DNA from: an uncultured Rhodopila sp.
Lineage (GTDB): Bacteria > Pseudomonadota > Alphaproteobacteria > Acetobacterales > Acetobacteraceae
NCBI RefSeq assembly: GCF_903915725.1
Contig: NZ_CAIWTY010000034.1
Span: 29,992-93,991 of the forward strand
Direction of reading: 5' to 3'
DNA length: 64,000 bases
Numbering within the stretch: the first letter of the stretch is position 1; each line of letters starts with the position of its first letter. Shown here piece by piece: positions 6,678 through 16,890 of this stretch. The position numbers and the translations under genes were made by a program. The notes below the pieces were generated by a model. That model saw only the letters and a program-made list of their open reading frames with translations, was not told the origin of the DNA and made no database searches.

Positions 6678-8732
6678 ATGACCATCATCCTCGATGGTCC
6701 GCTGTTTGTGGGGCTGCACGCCGCATGTGCCCTGGTCTACGGTTCGCTCGCGGTGCTGATCCTGACGCGCCCGCCGTTCAGCCGAACCGGCATCTGGCTC
6801 GTCACCGGCTGCCTGGGCACCGCGTGCTGGGCGGCCGCGGTCGCCGCGTCCTGGCAGTTTCCGCTCGGCCAACTGCCGGGCTGGCTGGAGATCGGCCGCG
6901 CCGCGGCGTGGTACGGGTTCATCCTGCACCTCTACCGGCGCTCAGCCGGGGATGACGGCCAGCTCGCGGCGGCGTTCAGGACGATGGGACTGCTGGCGCT
7001 GCTGGTCGTGTGCGGCACGCCTTTGCTCGACTGGCTGTCCGGCGCAAGCGGCGGCGCCTTGCCGTCGCTGGCGACCGCTGTGCGGCTCGGCTTCGCCGTC
7101 TGCAACGTGCTGCTGCTGGAAAACCTGTATTTCAACACCCCGTCGGACACGCGCTGGAACATCAACCTGCTCTGCGTCGCGCTTGGCGGCCTGTTTCTCT
7201 ATGATTTGCTGCTTTACGCCGACGCGGTGCTGTTCCACCGGCTGTCGTTCGCGCTGCTGGAAGCACGGGCTCCGGCAACGATCCTCGCCGCGCCGCTGAT
7301 CGCCATGGCCGCGGTGCGCAACCGGCGTTGGGCCATCGATATCCACGTCTCACGCGATGTCGTCTTCCACAGCTTCACCCTGATCGCCAGCGGCATCCTT
7401 CTGCTGGCGGTGGCGCTTGTCGGCGAGATTCTCCGCCAGGGCGGATCGGAATGGGGCCGGGTCGCCGAGACCTCGCTGATCTTCGGCGGCATCCTGGCCG
7501 TCGCCGTGACGCTCACCTCGGGCTCGGCGCGGTCCCGTATCCGGTCGATGGTGGTGGATAACTTCTATAGTCATCGGTATGACTATCGCCGGGAGTGGAT
7601 GCGCTGCATCGACGCGCTGACCGCGCCCGACACCTTCGTCCCGCTGCACAAGCGGGCGATCTGCGCCGCGGCCGAGGTGGTCGACAGTCCCGCCGGCGCT
7701 TTGTTCGTCCGCCCGCCGCAGGATGTCGCCTTTCAATGGGGCGGATCCTGGAACATGCCGGCGGTCGGCGCCCCGGTTCCGCCCGGCCATCCCCTGGTCG
7801 CGCTGTTGCATGGCCGGGAGTCGATCGTCCGGCTGGACCAGCATGAGGATTCGCCGGGCTGGCTGCCGGAGCTGCCCCGCGCCTGGATCGTACTGCCGCT
7901 CAATCATTCCGGTAGCCTGATTGGGTTTGTCGTCCTCGGGCGATCACGGGCGCAGTTCAAACTGGACCAGGAGGCGTACGACCTGCTACGGGTGGTTGGT
8001 CACGAAATCGCGAGCCGCGTGGCCGAGCAGCGGGCGATGCAGATCCTGACACAGACCCGCGAGCTTCGCGAATACGGACAGCGCTTCGCCTTTGTTATCC
8101 ACGATATCAAGAACGTTTCCGGACAGCTTTCCATGCTTTTGGCCAATGCCGAGGTTTACGCTGACAATCCGGAGTTCCAGCGTGACATGCTGGCGACGGT
8201 CAGGGCCTCCGTCGGCAAGATTACCCGGCTGCTGTCCCGCCTGCAGGCGGACCGCCAGGAAAGAAACCACGCCCTGATAACGCCTTCCGAACGCCTGCGC
8301 GACCTGACGGGTTTTTACCGGCTTACCACCAGCCGGACAATCGTGGTGCAGGATCATTCCGAGGGCGCCGGCGCTGCGATCGACCCCGACGCGTTCGACG
8401 CGGTCGTCGCCCACCTGCTGACCAACGCTGTGGAGGCATCATCCGGCGTGATCCGGGTCGATCTGGGTGTGGAAGCCGCCGGACTGATAGTGGACATCAT
8501 CGACGAGGGACCGGGCATGGCGCCGGAATACGTCCGTGACGAGTTGTTCCGCCCGTTGCGGACCTCCAAGGCCGAGGGTCATGGCATCGGTGCCTACCAG
8601 GCACGCGAAATGCTGCGCGCGGCGGGCGGCGACCTGCTGGTTCTCAGCAAGCCCGGGGCGGGAACCACGATGCGGATGATTCTGCCCGCGTTGCGGCCCG
8701 AAGTCGTGGCACCGGCAACGGTCGAAGCATGA
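6678..8732 (+). CDS. prsK: XrtA/PEP-CTERM-system histidine kinase
   Basis: 684 aa. The N-terminal ~270 residues hold about eight transmembrane helices. A GAF-like region follows (about 300-440), then a histidine kinase core: H-box VIHDIKN (about residue 475), N-box HLLTNAVEAS, G-box DEGPGMAP and a last box EGHGIGAY. It should autophosphorylate in response to a membrane or envelope signal and pass phosphate to PrsR, encoded next with a 4-base ATGA overlap. The architecture is diagnostic for PrsK, which accompanies exosortase-A loci. A 144-bp GC-rich gap separates it from the sugar transferase. Confidence 0.93.
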   Translation: MTIILDGPLFVGLHAACALVYGSLAVLILTRPPFSRTGIWLVTGCLGTACWAAAVAASWQFPLGQLPGWLEIGRAAAWYGFILHLYRRSAGDDGQLAAAFRTMGLLALLVVCGTPLLDWLSGASGGALPSLATAVRLGFAVCNVLLLENLYFNTPSDTRWNINLLCVALGGLFLYDLLLYADAVLFHRLSFALLEARAPATILAAPLIAMAAVRNRRWAIDIHVSRDVVFHSFTLIASGILLLAVALVGEILRQGGSEWGRVAETSLIFGGILAVAVTLTSGSARSRIRSMVVDNFYSHRYDYRREWMRCIDALTAPDTFVPLHKRAICAAAEVVDSPAGALFVRPPQDVAFQWGGSWNMPAVGAPVPPGHPLVALLHGRESIVRLDQHEDSPGWLPELPRAWIVLPLNHSGSLIGFVVLGRSRAQFKLDQEAYDLLRVVGHEIASRVAEQRAMQILTQTRELREYGQRFAFVIHDIKNVSGQLSMLLANAEVYADNPEFQRDMLATVRASVGKITRLLSRLQADRQERNHALITPSERLRDLTGFYRLTTSRTIVVQDHSEGAGAAIDPDAFDAVVAHLLTNAVEASSGVIRVDLGVEAAGLIVDIIDEGPGMAPEYVRDELFRPLRTSKAEGHGIGAYQAREMLRAAGGDLLVLSKPGAGTTMRMILPALRPEVVAPATVEA

Positions 8733-10153
8733 GCGGCAGCCGTACGGCCAATCCCAGGCTGCTGATCGTCGAGGACGACGACGGACTCTGCTCGCAGTAT
8801 CGCTGGGCATTTCCCGGGTGCAACGTACTGCTGGCGCATGCCAGGGCCCAGGCGGTGGCGCTGGTGAAGCGGGAGTTCCCCCCGGTCGCCATCATGGACC
8901 TTGGATTGCCGCCCGACCCGGACGGGGTGAGCGAGGGCTTCGCCACGCTCGAGGAAGTGCTGCGCATCGCACCGCAGACCAAGGTGATCGTCGTCACGGG
9001 CAACGGCGAGCGCAAGACCGCGCTGCGGGCGATCGCCTCCGGTGCCTATGATTTCTGCGAAAAACCGGTCGAGATCGAGGTGCTGCGGACGATCATCGAT
9101 CGCGGCCTCAACCTGCACCGGCTGGAAGAGGAAAACCGCCGCATGGCCGTCGCCCCGGGGATTTCGCCGATCGCGCGGATTGTCACCGGCGACCCCGGAA
9201 TGCTGAAAATCTGTCGTGATATCGAAAAGATTGCCCCGACCAGTGTTCCCGTGCTGCTGCTGGGCGAAAGCGGCACCGGCAAGGAGGCGCTGGCGCGGGC
9301 GGTGCATGATCTCGGGCAGCGTGCGAAAAACCCCTTCGTCGCGCTCAACTGCGGCGCCATCCCGGAAAACCTGCTGGAAAGCGAGTTGTTCGGGCACGAA
9401 CGGGGGGCTTTCACCGGCGCGGTGAAACAGTCCATCGGCAAGATCGAGCTGGCTCATACCGGCACGTTGTTTCTGGATGAGGTGGGCGACCTGCCGCATC
9501 CGCTGCAGGTCAAGCTGCTGCGGTTCCTGCAGGACCAGATCGTCGAGCGAGTCGGCGGGCGGCAGAAGATCCAGGTCGATGTCCGTATCGTTTCGGCCAC
9601 AAACGCAAATCTGGAAGAAAAGATCAACCGCGGGGTGTTCCGCGGTGATCTGCTGTACCGGATGAACGCCTTCACCGTTCGCGTGCCGCCGCTGCGCGCG
9701 CGCGGTTCCGACATCATCCTGCTGGCCAATTTCTTCTTGAATCGTTTCAACCAGGAGTTCGGCCGCCGGATGCGCGGCTTCACCGACGAGGCCGGCGCCG
9801 CGATGATGGCGCATGACTGGCCCGGCAACGTGCGCGAACTGGAGAACCGGCTCAAGCGCGCCGTGGTGATGTCGGAACACCGCATGATCGATGCCGCCGA
9901 TATGGAACTGTCGCCGCGCGAAGGCGGCATACCGGATCTCGACCTGCGAACCGCGCGGCTGCGCGCGGAGAACCACGTGATCAAGGCGGCGATGGCGCGC
10001 AGCAACAACACCTTGTCGCTGGCGGCCAGGCTGTTGGGCGTCAGCCGCCCGACGCTCTACGGCCTGCTGGAGGCTCATGGACTCATTAACGAAACCGTAA
10101 GACCCGGAGACGGCGCCCGCCAGGCGGCCGCGGTTCCGGACGAAACGGCATAG
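8729..10153 (+). CDS. prsR: sigma-54-dependent response regulator of the XrtA locus
   Basis: 474 aa. Receiver domain with acidic pocket VEDDDG and phosphoacceptor Asp in IMDLGLPP (about residue 56); AAA+ domain with Walker A GESGTGKE, the sigma-54 contact motif GAFTGA and Walker B LFLDEVGD; Fis-type helix-turn-helix at the C-terminus (LAARLLGVSRPTLYGLLEAHG). It should activate sigma-54 promoters of PEP-CTERM or EPS genes after phosphorylation by PrsK. It overlaps prsK by four bases, implying translational coupling. All residues needed for activity are present. Confidence 0.94.
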   Translation: MSGSRTANPRLLIVEDDDGLCSQYRWAFPGCNVLLAHARAQAVALVKREFPPVAIMDLGLPPDPDGVSEGFATLEEVLRIAPQTKVIVVTGNGERKTALRAIASGAYDFCEKPVEIEVLRTIIDRGLNLHRLEEENRRMAVAPGISPIARIVTGDPGMLKICRDIEKIAPTSVPVLLLGESGTGKEALARAVHDLGQRAKNPFVALNCGAIPENLLESELFGHERGAFTGAVKQSIGKIELAHTGTLFLDEVGDLPHPLQVKLLRFLQDQIVERVGGRQKIQVDVRIVSATNANLEEKINRGVFRGDLLYRMNAFTVRVPPLRARGSDIILLANFFLNRFNQEFGRRMRGFTDEAGAAMMAHDWPGNVRELENRLKRAVVMSEHRMIDAADMELSPREGGIPDLDLRTARLRAENHVIKAAMARSNNTLSLAARLLGVSRPTLYGLLEAHGLINETVRPGDGARQAAAVPDETA

Positions 10154-10175
10154 CGAAACGATCGAGGATAAACGG

Positions 10176-12938
10176 ATGCGCACTCGCACTCTCGGCTGGA
10201 TCATGCTCGGCGCCTGGATCGGTGCATGGCCGCTCGCCGCGCACGCTGACTACATGACCAACGCCCGCGCCTCGTTGAAAAAGGGCGACCTCAGGTCCGC
10301 TCAGATCGACCTGCGCAACGCCGTCCGGGCGGACCCGCAAAACGGCGAAGCGCATTACTGGCTCGGCCGGGTGACGTTCGAGCTCGGCGATCCGGTGGCC
10401 TCGGAACGCGAGGCGATCGCGGCGCGCGACCGCGGTTTCGACCCGCATCAGTCGGTGCCGCTGCTGGCGCAGGCGCTGCTCTCGCAGAACAAGTTCGACG
10501 AACTGCTGGCTACGTTGAAGCCGTCGGGGCAGGATCCCGCGCTGGATGCGTCGATCCTGGTGTCCCGCGGCTATGCCGAGGTGGGATTGAGGCGTCCCGA
10601 GGACGCGCAGAAATCCTTCGCCGAGGCCGAACAGGTGGCACCGAATGCGGTTGAGCCGCTGCTGGCGGATGCGCGGCTCGCCGTCGCCCGTGCCGATCTG
10701 GCCGGGGCTCAGGCGAAGATCGACAGAGCGATCGAGGCGCAGCCGAAGTCCTCGGAAGCGTTGCTGGCCAAGGCGCAGTTGCTGCGGCTGAAGAACAACC
10801 TTCCCGGCGCGATCGCGGTGCTGGATGAGTTGATCATCGACCAGCCAAGCGTCGTGCAGGCACGTCTGGATCGCGCCAGCCTGGAACTCGCATCCGGCAA
10901 GACCGATGCCGCGCGCGGCGATCTGGACGTGGTCATGCGCGGTTCGCCGGGCAACGTCCAGGGCATCTACCTGCGGGCGGTGATGGAGGCGCAGGCGCGC
11001 AACTTCAAGGCCGCCGAGGCCGATCTCGACCGCATTGGCAATTACGTTGGCCGTATCCAGCGGGCGTATTACCTGCAGGCGATCGTCAAGGAGCAGTTGG
11101 GCCAGCTCGAGCAGGCCGAGGAGGCGGCGCAGAAGTATCTCTCGCGGTCGCCGAACGACTTGTCTGCCTACAAGCTTCTGGCACGGGTCCAGTTCGCCAA
11201 GCACCGGCCCGATCTGGCGGTGGAGACGCTTGGCAAGATCGCGGACTCCGGCAAGGCCGACGAGGAATCCTATGACCTGCTGGGCCGTGCCTACGCGGCG
11301 ACGGGACGCGCGGACGAGGCGGTGAAGGCGTATCAAAAGGCCGAGGAACTGGCGCCCAACGATGTCGGTTTGCAAACCAGGCTGGCATCGGTCCGGCTGG
11401 GCATGGGCGATGTCGATACCGCGATGGGCGACCTTGAGCACACGCTGACCCTGGCGCCCAATGTTCCCGCAGTCGGTGAGGCACTGTTCTTTGCGGCGCT
11501 GGCCACCGGAGACACCGCCAAGGCCGGCCAGGCGCTGGACAAGATCCGCGCCGCCCAGGGCGAAACCGAAGTCGTGCAGAACCTGGACGGCCTCTACAAG
11601 ATGTCACAGATCGATTTTGCCGGCGCACGGACTGTCTTCGCGGAACTGGTGGCCAAGCATCCCGAGTTTTCCCCGGCCAGGATCAATCTCGCCCGGGTGA
11701 CTGCGATCATGGGCGATCTGGCGGCCGCCGACGCGATTCTGGTCGATATTCTTAACAAGAATCCGGTCGCGCAGCCGGCACTCACCATGCTGACCTCGGA
11801 CTATGTCCAGTCCAACCGGCTGCAGGACGCGACTGAAGTGATGGAACGCGCCCATCGTGCCGATGCCAGCCAGACCCGCATCACGGTCAGTCTCGGCGAT
11901 CTTTATATCCGCACCAACCAGGCGCAAAAGGCGTTGGACCTGACACTGATCGAAAAGGGTGAGAATGCGAACGCAGTCAATGTGCTCACCCTGCGTGCCG
12001 CCGCCTATCTTGCGCTCGGTCAGCGCAAGGATGCCCGCTCCACCTATGCCCAAATCCTCAAGCAGGACCCCGGTTCGGCGCTCGCGCGGCGTCAGCTGAC
12101 AGCTCTGCTTGTCGAAGCGGGCGACTACGAGAGCGCGCGTTCCGTCGTCACCGCGGGGATCGCCAACAGCCCGCGGAACTACCAGATCTACCAGGACTAT
12201 GTCGGGATCGACCTGAAGTCGACCGGGCTGGAGGCTGCACTGGCGTCAGCCGATCGGCTGATCGCCGAGGACCGCGACTTCGCCGGCCTCAGGGCGCTGA
12301 AGGGCGATGTCTACCTGATGGCCAACCGCCCTGCCGATGCGGTGAACGCCTATGTGGAAGCCGGCAAAGCCGCACCGTCCAGCCTGCTGACGACGCGTCT
12401 GGCAGGTGCGCTGCTGCGGACCGGACGGCTGGATGATGCCAACAAACTGCTCGCCGACTGGCTGGTCAAGCATCCGGACGACCTGGTCGTGGCCGAACAG
12501 GCGGCTGAAGTAAACATCGCCGCCAACAAGCTCGATGCCGCCGCCGGCTACCTGCAACAAGTGCTCAAAACCAAGCCGCATAATGTGCTGGCGCTGAACA
12601 ACCTGGCCTGGGTCTACCAGCAGAAGGGAGACGGCGCGCGTGCGGTTGCGCTCGGCAGGCAGGCCTACGTGTTGTCGCCCGGGGCACAAACCGCCGACAC
12701 GCTCGGGTGGATACTCACCACATCCGGCAACGCCAAGGCCGGCGTCGCGCTGCTGCGGCAGGCCAACGCCGAGACGAAATCGGATCCGCGCATCAACTAT
12801 CATTACGGCGTGGCATTGAGAGACACCGGCAACCGGGAGGAAGCGCGGGCGCAACTGCAAATCGCGGCTGCCGCACGAGGCGAGTTCAAGGAAAAAGCCG
12901 ACGCCCAGAAGTTGCTGGACGAGTTGTCGAAGGGATGA
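10176..12938 (+). CDS. prsT: XrtA/PEP-CTERM-system TPR-repeat protein
   Basis: 920 aa, the usual size for PrsT. A signal peptide (MRTRTLGWIMLGAWIGAWPLAAHA) is followed by an almost unbroken array of tetratricopeptide repeats, visible as recurrent ...A..YW LGR, A...AL.. and P-N/D-...-A motifs every 34 residues. No lipobox Cys is evident, unlike the lipoprotein form described for some members, so it is probably a soluble periplasmic scaffold for polymer or protein assembly. It starts 22 bases after prsR and is co-directional with prsK-prsR. The role beyond scaffolding is not known. Confidence 0.9.
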   Translation: MRTRTLGWIMLGAWIGAWPLAAHADYMTNARASLKKGDLRSAQIDLRNAVRADPQNGEAHYWLGRVTFELGDPVASEREAIAARDRGFDPHQSVPLLAQALLSQNKFDELLATLKPSGQDPALDASILVSRGYAEVGLRRPEDAQKSFAEAEQVAPNAVEPLLADARLAVARADLAGAQAKIDRAIEAQPKSSEALLAKAQLLRLKNNLPGAIAVLDELIIDQPSVVQARLDRASLELASGKTDAARGDLDVVMRGSPGNVQGIYLRAVMEAQARNFKAAEADLDRIGNYVGRIQRAYYLQAIVKEQLGQLEQAEEAAQKYLSRSPNDLSAYKLLARVQFAKHRPDLAVETLGKIADSGKADEESYDLLGRAYAATGRADEAVKAYQKAEELAPNDVGLQTRLASVRLGMGDVDTAMGDLEHTLTLAPNVPAVGEALFFAALATGDTAKAGQALDKIRAAQGETEVVQNLDGLYKMSQIDFAGARTVFAELVAKHPEFSPARINLARVTAIMGDLAAADAILVDILNKNPVAQPALTMLTSDYVQSNRLQDATEVMERAHRADASQTRITVSLGDLYIRTNQAQKALDLTLIEKGENANAVNVLTLRAAAYLALGQRKDARSTYAQILKQDPGSALARRQLTALLVEAGDYESARSVVTAGIANSPRNYQIYQDYVGIDLKSTGLEAALASADRLIAEDRDFAGLRALKGDVYLMANRPADAVNAYVEAGKAAPSSLLTTRLAGALLRTGRLDDANKLLADWLVKHPDDLVVAEQAAEVNIAANKLDAAAGYLQQVLKTKPHNVLALNNLAWVYQQKGDGARAVALGRQAYVLSPGAQTADTLGWILTTSGNAKAGVALLRQANAETKSDPRINYHYGVALRDTGNREEARAQLQIAAAARGEFKEKADAQKLLDELSKG

Positions 12939-13123
12939 TGACGGCAGAATTGACGCAGCGACCCCGACAATCGACGAGACACACGCCGTGCAGTCGCCGT
13001 TGAACCCCAACCATGCCCTGGTTGGCGTGCCCTCAGCGCGGCGCGGGTGAATTGCCCTGTCGGACCATGACGAGGCAACGCGACCAAGGGCTCCGGTAAA
13101 CCGGTTCTTAACCAATACGCAGT

Positions 13124-14329
13124 ATGACCACCGCCATGCCAGCCGCTCCGATTCGCCTGCTCACCTTTTCGACGTTGTATCCCCATCCGGGGCGCCCGAA
13201 TCACGGGATCTTCGTGGAAAATCGGCTGCGCCACCTGCTCGCCGGAGGTGAGGCAACCAGCGTCGTGCTCGCGCCCGTGCCCTGGTTCCCCAGCCAATCG
13301 GCGCATTTCGGCGACTGGGCGAAGAACGCCCGCGCGCCGCGCATGGAAATCCGGCACGGCATCGCCATAAGCCATCCGCGCTATCCGGTTATCCCCCGGA
13401 TCGGCATGTCAATCGCGCCCTGGCTGCTGTATCGGGCGATGATACCGCAAGTGGCGCGCCTGCTGGCTGACGGCCATCGCTTCGACGCCATCGACGCGCA
13501 CTATGTTTATCCGGACGGCGTTGCCGCGGTCTGGCTGGGGCGGCGTTTCGGTTTGCCGGTGGTCGTCACCGCCCGCGGCACCGACGTGAATCTGATACCG
13601 CGCCACACGATCCCGCGCCGGCTGATCCAAGGCGCAATCCGCGATGCCGCGGCGGCGGTGGCGGTCAGTGCCGCCCTGAAACAGGTGCTGGTGGAACTCG
13701 GTGCGCTGGATGAGAAGGTCACCGTTCTGCGCAACGGCGTCGACACCAACCTGTTTCGGCCGCCAGCCGATCGGCAGGCCACGCGGGCAGCGCTGGGATT
13801 GAATGGGCCGGCGCTGATCTCCGTCGGCGCGCTGATCGAGCGCAAGGGCCATCATCGCACGATCGAGGCCATGCGGCAGCTTCCGGGGTTTGAACTGATT
13901 ATCGTTGGCGAGGGACCGGAGCGCGAGCGCTTGTCCGCGATGATCGAGCAATACGGGATGGGCGACCGGGTGCGGCTGCTCGGTCCGCGTCCGCACGCCG
14001 AGCTGCCGGCGCTGTACGGGGCGGCGGATGCGTCGGTGCTGGCGTCGTCGCGGGAGGGATGGGCCAACGTCCTGCTGGAATCGATGGCCTGCGGCACCCC
14101 GGTGATGGCCGCCGATATCCCGGGCAATCCGGAGGTCGTGCGGGCCCCTGAGGCGGGGATAATCTTCCGGCCGAACACCGCCGACGCGCTCGCCCGCGGG
14201 GTGCGGGATCTGTTCGCGGTGCTGCCGGACCGCGCGGCGACACGGCTCTATGCGGAAGCGTTCAGTTGGGATGAAACAACGGCCGGACAGTTGGCATTGT
14301 TCCGCAAGGTGGCGGGGCACGGCGGTTAG
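13124..14329 (+). CDS. GT4-family glycosyltransferase
   Basis: 401 aa with a GT-B fold. The N-terminal part has a glycine-poor start (LLTFSTLYPHPGRPNHGIFVE) typical of GT4 enzymes of EPS loci. The C-terminal nucleotide-sugar domain has the SVGALIERKGH strand, IVGEGPER and an E-x7-E motif in SREGWANVLLESMACG. It should add a sugar to the lipid-linked EPS intermediate in the cytoplasm. It lies 185 bases after prsT and is probably the last right-arm gene visible. An internal ATG five codons in is an alternative start. Donor and linkage cannot be told from sequence. Confidence 0.85.
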   Translation: MTTAMPAAPIRLLTFSTLYPHPGRPNHGIFVENRLRHLLAGGEATSVVLAPVPWFPSQSAHFGDWAKNARAPRMEIRHGIAISHPRYPVIPRIGMSIAPWLLYRAMIPQVARLLADGHRFDAIDAHYVYPDGVAAVWLGRRFGLPVVVTARGTDVNLIPRHTIPRRLIQGAIRDAAAAVAVSAALKQVLVELGALDEKVTVLRNGVDTNLFRPPADRQATRAALGLNGPALISVGALIERKGHHRTIEAMRQLPGFELIIVGEGPERERLSAMIEQYGMGDRVRLLGPRPHAELPALYGAADASVLASSREGWANVLLESMACGTPVMAADIPGNPEVVRAPEAGIIFRPNTADALARGVRDLFAVLPDRAATRLYAEAFSWDETTAGQLALFRKVAGHGG

Positions 14330-14389
14330 AGCCGCGCCGCTTGTACCAGTGCGCTTTGAGTTTGACCCATCGGGCCCCTCTCCAACGTC

Positions 14390-14566
14390 ATGGGAAGAGT
14401 CGCCCTCATCGGCCGTTGGTATTACTTCGCCCCCCGCCCGCCGATCGGCCGGTTTTCCGGCCCTGAAATGCGGTTGAACGACGGGAAGTACCGGATCGCG
14501 GCAGTTGTGCGGGACTTGGATTCAGCGCCCGCTGGTAATTGTCTGCCTTGGTCGCTTCTTGGATGA
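14390..14566 (+). CDS. possible 58-aa small protein
   Basis: Short ORF in the otherwise empty 14330-14831 interval. The product begins MGRVALIGRWYYFAPRPPIG and has a charged middle (RLNDGKYRIAAVVRDLDS), which looks protein-like rather than random, but no Shine-Dalgarno is obvious and no family is recognised. A small hairpin (GGCCGG-TTTT-CCGGCC, 14447-14462) lies inside it. The rest of the interval shows no feature I can support. Confidence 0.25.
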   Translation: MGRVALIGRWYYFAPRPPIGRFSGPEMRLNDGKYRIAAVVRDLDSAPAGNCLPWSLLG

Positions 14567-14831
14567 AAGCAATGTCCTGCGCGATTTCATCGGTTTATCC
14601 GAACATACCGGCGAACGCCGTCTTGCAAGAGCGTCACGCGGCTGATATCGCCCGCAGCAGCGTTCCCGCCAGCCGAATCATGCTATTGACCGACCTCAAA
14701 AACATGGCCGCTGGCTGGTCGTTCATGATAGTCAGATGGGGGGACCGCGGACCTCAGTCCTGCATGCCGCATGGAAGGCAAAGGGACTGTCCGCGGAAAG
14801 CGTTCACAGAAAGCAGGAAGGCAAACAGACC

Positions 14832-15137
14832 ATGGCGGCCCTAGGCTACGAAGCAATCCAGCGTAACCCCAAATACCAGCAACTCGTCAGGCAGCGTTCG
14901 GTGTTCGGCTGGACACTGACGGCGGTGACTCTGATCATCTATTTCGGGTTCATCCTGCTGATCGGCTATGCACCCAAATTCCTTGGCATTCCGATCGACG
15001 GCAGCGTCATGACGCTCGGCCTGCCCATCGGGCTGTTCGTGATCGTTTCTGCGTTTGTCCTGGTCTGGATTTACGTCGCCAGGGCCAACGCAAGCTATGA
15101 CACCCTGACCCGCGCCATCGTCGAGGAATCCCGCTGA
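14832..15137 (+). CDS. yjcH: DUF485 inner-membrane protein (YjcH-like)
   Basis: 101 aa. The ATG at 14832 has a good AGGAAGG 12 bases upstream and is chosen over an in-frame ATG at 14736. Two transmembrane helices (about residues 27-47 and 59-82) and the N-terminal [14 protein letters not shown] are typical of DUF485. These small proteins are almost always encoded directly upstream of the acetate symporter ActP, as here (1-base gap, co-translated), and probably assist it. Confidence 0.92.
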   Translation: MAALGYEAIQRNPKYQQLVRQRSVFGWTLTAVTLIIYFGFILLIGYAPKFLGIPIDGSVMTLGLPIGLFVIVSAFVLVWIYVARANASYDTLTRAIVEESR

Positions 15138-15138
15138 C

Positions 15139-16827
15139 ATGAATCGCTTCAAAGCCCTTGCCGGCGCGGCCCTGTTGACCGCCGCGCCGGTGTTCGCCTA
15201 TGCCGAAGGAATCGACGGCGGCCCCAAGCAGACCACCAACTGGTCCGCGATCTCGATGTTTATCGCCTTCGTCTTCCTGACGCTCGGCATCACATATTGG
15301 GCGGCCCGGCGCACCAAGTCCGCCGCACAGTTCTACTCCGCCGGCGGCGGCATCACCGGCGTGCAGAACGGCATCGCCATCTCCGGCGACTATATGTCGG
15401 CCGCGTCGTTTCTCGGCATTTCCGGCCTGGTCTACATGTCCGGGTATGACGGGCTGATCTACTCGGTCGGTTTCCTCGTCGGCTGGCCCGTCGTTACATT
15501 CCTGATCGCCGAACCGCTGCGCAACCTCGGCAAGTATACCTTTGCCGACGTCGCCTCGTTCCGGCTCGGCCAGACCGAGACCCGCATCCTCGCGGCCTGC
15601 GGCTCGCTCGTCGTGGTGGCCTTCTACCTGATCGCGCAGATGGTCGGCGCCGGCAAGCTGATCCAGATCCTGTTCGGGCTGGACTACTGGATGGCGGTCG
15701 TCATCGTCGGCATCCTGATGATCGTCTACGTGACGTTCGGCGGCATGCTGGCGACGACCTGGGTGCAGATCATCAAGGCGGTGCTGCTGCTGTCGGGCGC
15801 TTCGTTCATGGCGTTCGCGGTGCTCTGGCACTTCAACTTCAGCCTGGAGACGCTGTTCGCAACCGCGGTGCAGGTGCATCCGAAGCACCTGGCGATCATG
15901 GAGCCGGGCACCCTGGTGGCGGACCCCGTGTCGGCGATCTCGCTGGGCATGGCGCTGATCTTCGGCACCGCCGGGCTGCCGCATATCCTGATGCGTTTCT
16001 TCACCGTGTCCAACGCCAAGGCCGCCCGCAAGTCGGTGCTCGTGGCCACCGGACTGATTGGCTACTTCTACATCCTGACCTTCATCATCGGCTTCGGCGC
16101 GATCACCCTGGTGGCGACCAACCCGGCCTTCCTCGACCCGGCCATCGCTGCGTCCAAGGGAGCATTGGTGGCGATCAAGGGCGGCTCGAACATGGCGGCT
16201 ATCCACCTCGCCAGCGCGGTGGGCGGCAACCTGTTCCTCGGCTTCATCTCCGCCGTCGCCTTCGCCACCATCCTGGCCGTCGTCTCCGGTCTGGCCCTGG
16301 CGGGCGCATCCGCCATCAGCCACGACCTGTTCGCCACCGTGATCCGCAAGGGGAAGGTGGATGAGCAGGCCGAGATGCGGGTGTCGAAAGTCGCCACGGT
16401 TGCGTTGGGCATCCTGGCCATCGTGCTGGGCATCGCGTTCGAGAACCAAAACGTCGCCTTCATGGTGGGCCTGGCATTCTGCATCGCGGCATCGTGCAAC
16501 TTCCCGGTGCTGCTGCTGTCGATCTACTGGCGCGGCCTGACCACGCGGGGCGCGCTGATTGGCGGCCTGCTCGGCCTGGGGTCGGCGGTGATCATGGTGG
16601 TGCTGTCGCCGGCCGTGTGGGTGGTGACGATGGGCCATCCGAAGGGCAGCGCGCCGTTCCCGTACGACAACCCGGCGCTGTTCTCGATGACGATCGCTTT
16701 CGTCGGCATCTGGCTGTTCTCAGTCCTCGACAAGAGCCGCCGCGGGACGATCGACCGCAACGGCTTCGATGCGCAGTTCGTCCGTTGCCAGACCGGCATC
16801 GGCGCCAGCAGCGCGTCGTCGCACTAA
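15139..16827 (+). CDS. actP: cation/acetate symporter (sodium:solute symporter family)
   Basis: 562 aa, the usual ActP length. A signal-like first helix ([16 protein letters not shown]) is followed by about 13 transmembrane helices. SSS-family features include [20 protein letters not shown] near residue 70 and the later [18 protein letters not shown]. It imports acetate and other short monocarboxylates with Na+ or H+. It starts one base after the yjcH stop. A 12-bp hairpin follows its stop. No acs gene is next to it. Confidence 0.93.
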   Translation: MNRFKALAGAALLTAAPVFAYAEGIDGGPKQTTNWSAISMFIAFVFLTLGITYWAARRTKSAAQFYSAGGGITGVQNGIAISGDYMSAASFLGISGLVYMSGYDGLIYSVGFLVGWPVVTFLIAEPLRNLGKYTFADVASFRLGQTETRILAACGSLVVVAFYLIAQMVGAGKLIQILFGLDYWMAVVIVGILMIVYVTFGGMLATTWVQIIKAVLLLSGASFMAFAVLWHFNFSLETLFATAVQVHPKHLAIMEPGTLVADPVSAISLGMALIFGTAGLPHILMRFFTVSNAKAARKSVLVATGLIGYFYILTFIIGFGAITLVATNPAFLDPAIAASKGALVAIKGGSNMAAIHLASAVGGNLFLGFISAVAFATILAVVSGLALAGASAISHDLFATVIRKGKVDEQAEMRVSKVATVALGILAIVLGIAFENQNVAFMVGLAFCIAASCNFPVLLLSIYWRGLTTRGALIGGLLGLGSAVIMVVLSPAVWVVTMGHPKGSAPFPYDNPALFSMTIAFVGIWLFSVLDKSRRGTIDRNGFDAQFVRCQTGIGASSASSH

Positions 16828-16837
16828 CCCGAAGGTT

Positions 16838-16867
16838 TCCCGGGCGCGGTCAAACCCGCGCCCGGGA
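16838..16867. terminator. strong GC hairpin between actP and the DUF294 gene
   Basis: Perfect 12-bp arms (TCCCGGGCGCGG and CCGCGCCCGGGA) with a 6-base TCAAAC loop, ten bases after the actP stop. No T-run follows, so it may cause partial termination or protect the upstream mRNA end rather than act as a full intrinsic terminator. The next gene has its own strong ribosome binding site (GGGGGGAGG). Confidence 0.45.
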
Positions 16868-16890
16868 CCCTAAGGGGGGAGGCTATCGCG

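Noticed and set aside
14539..14844. 101-codon plus-strand ORF before yjcH
   Set aside because: Overlaps the yjcH ribosome binding site and start; no protein-like features.
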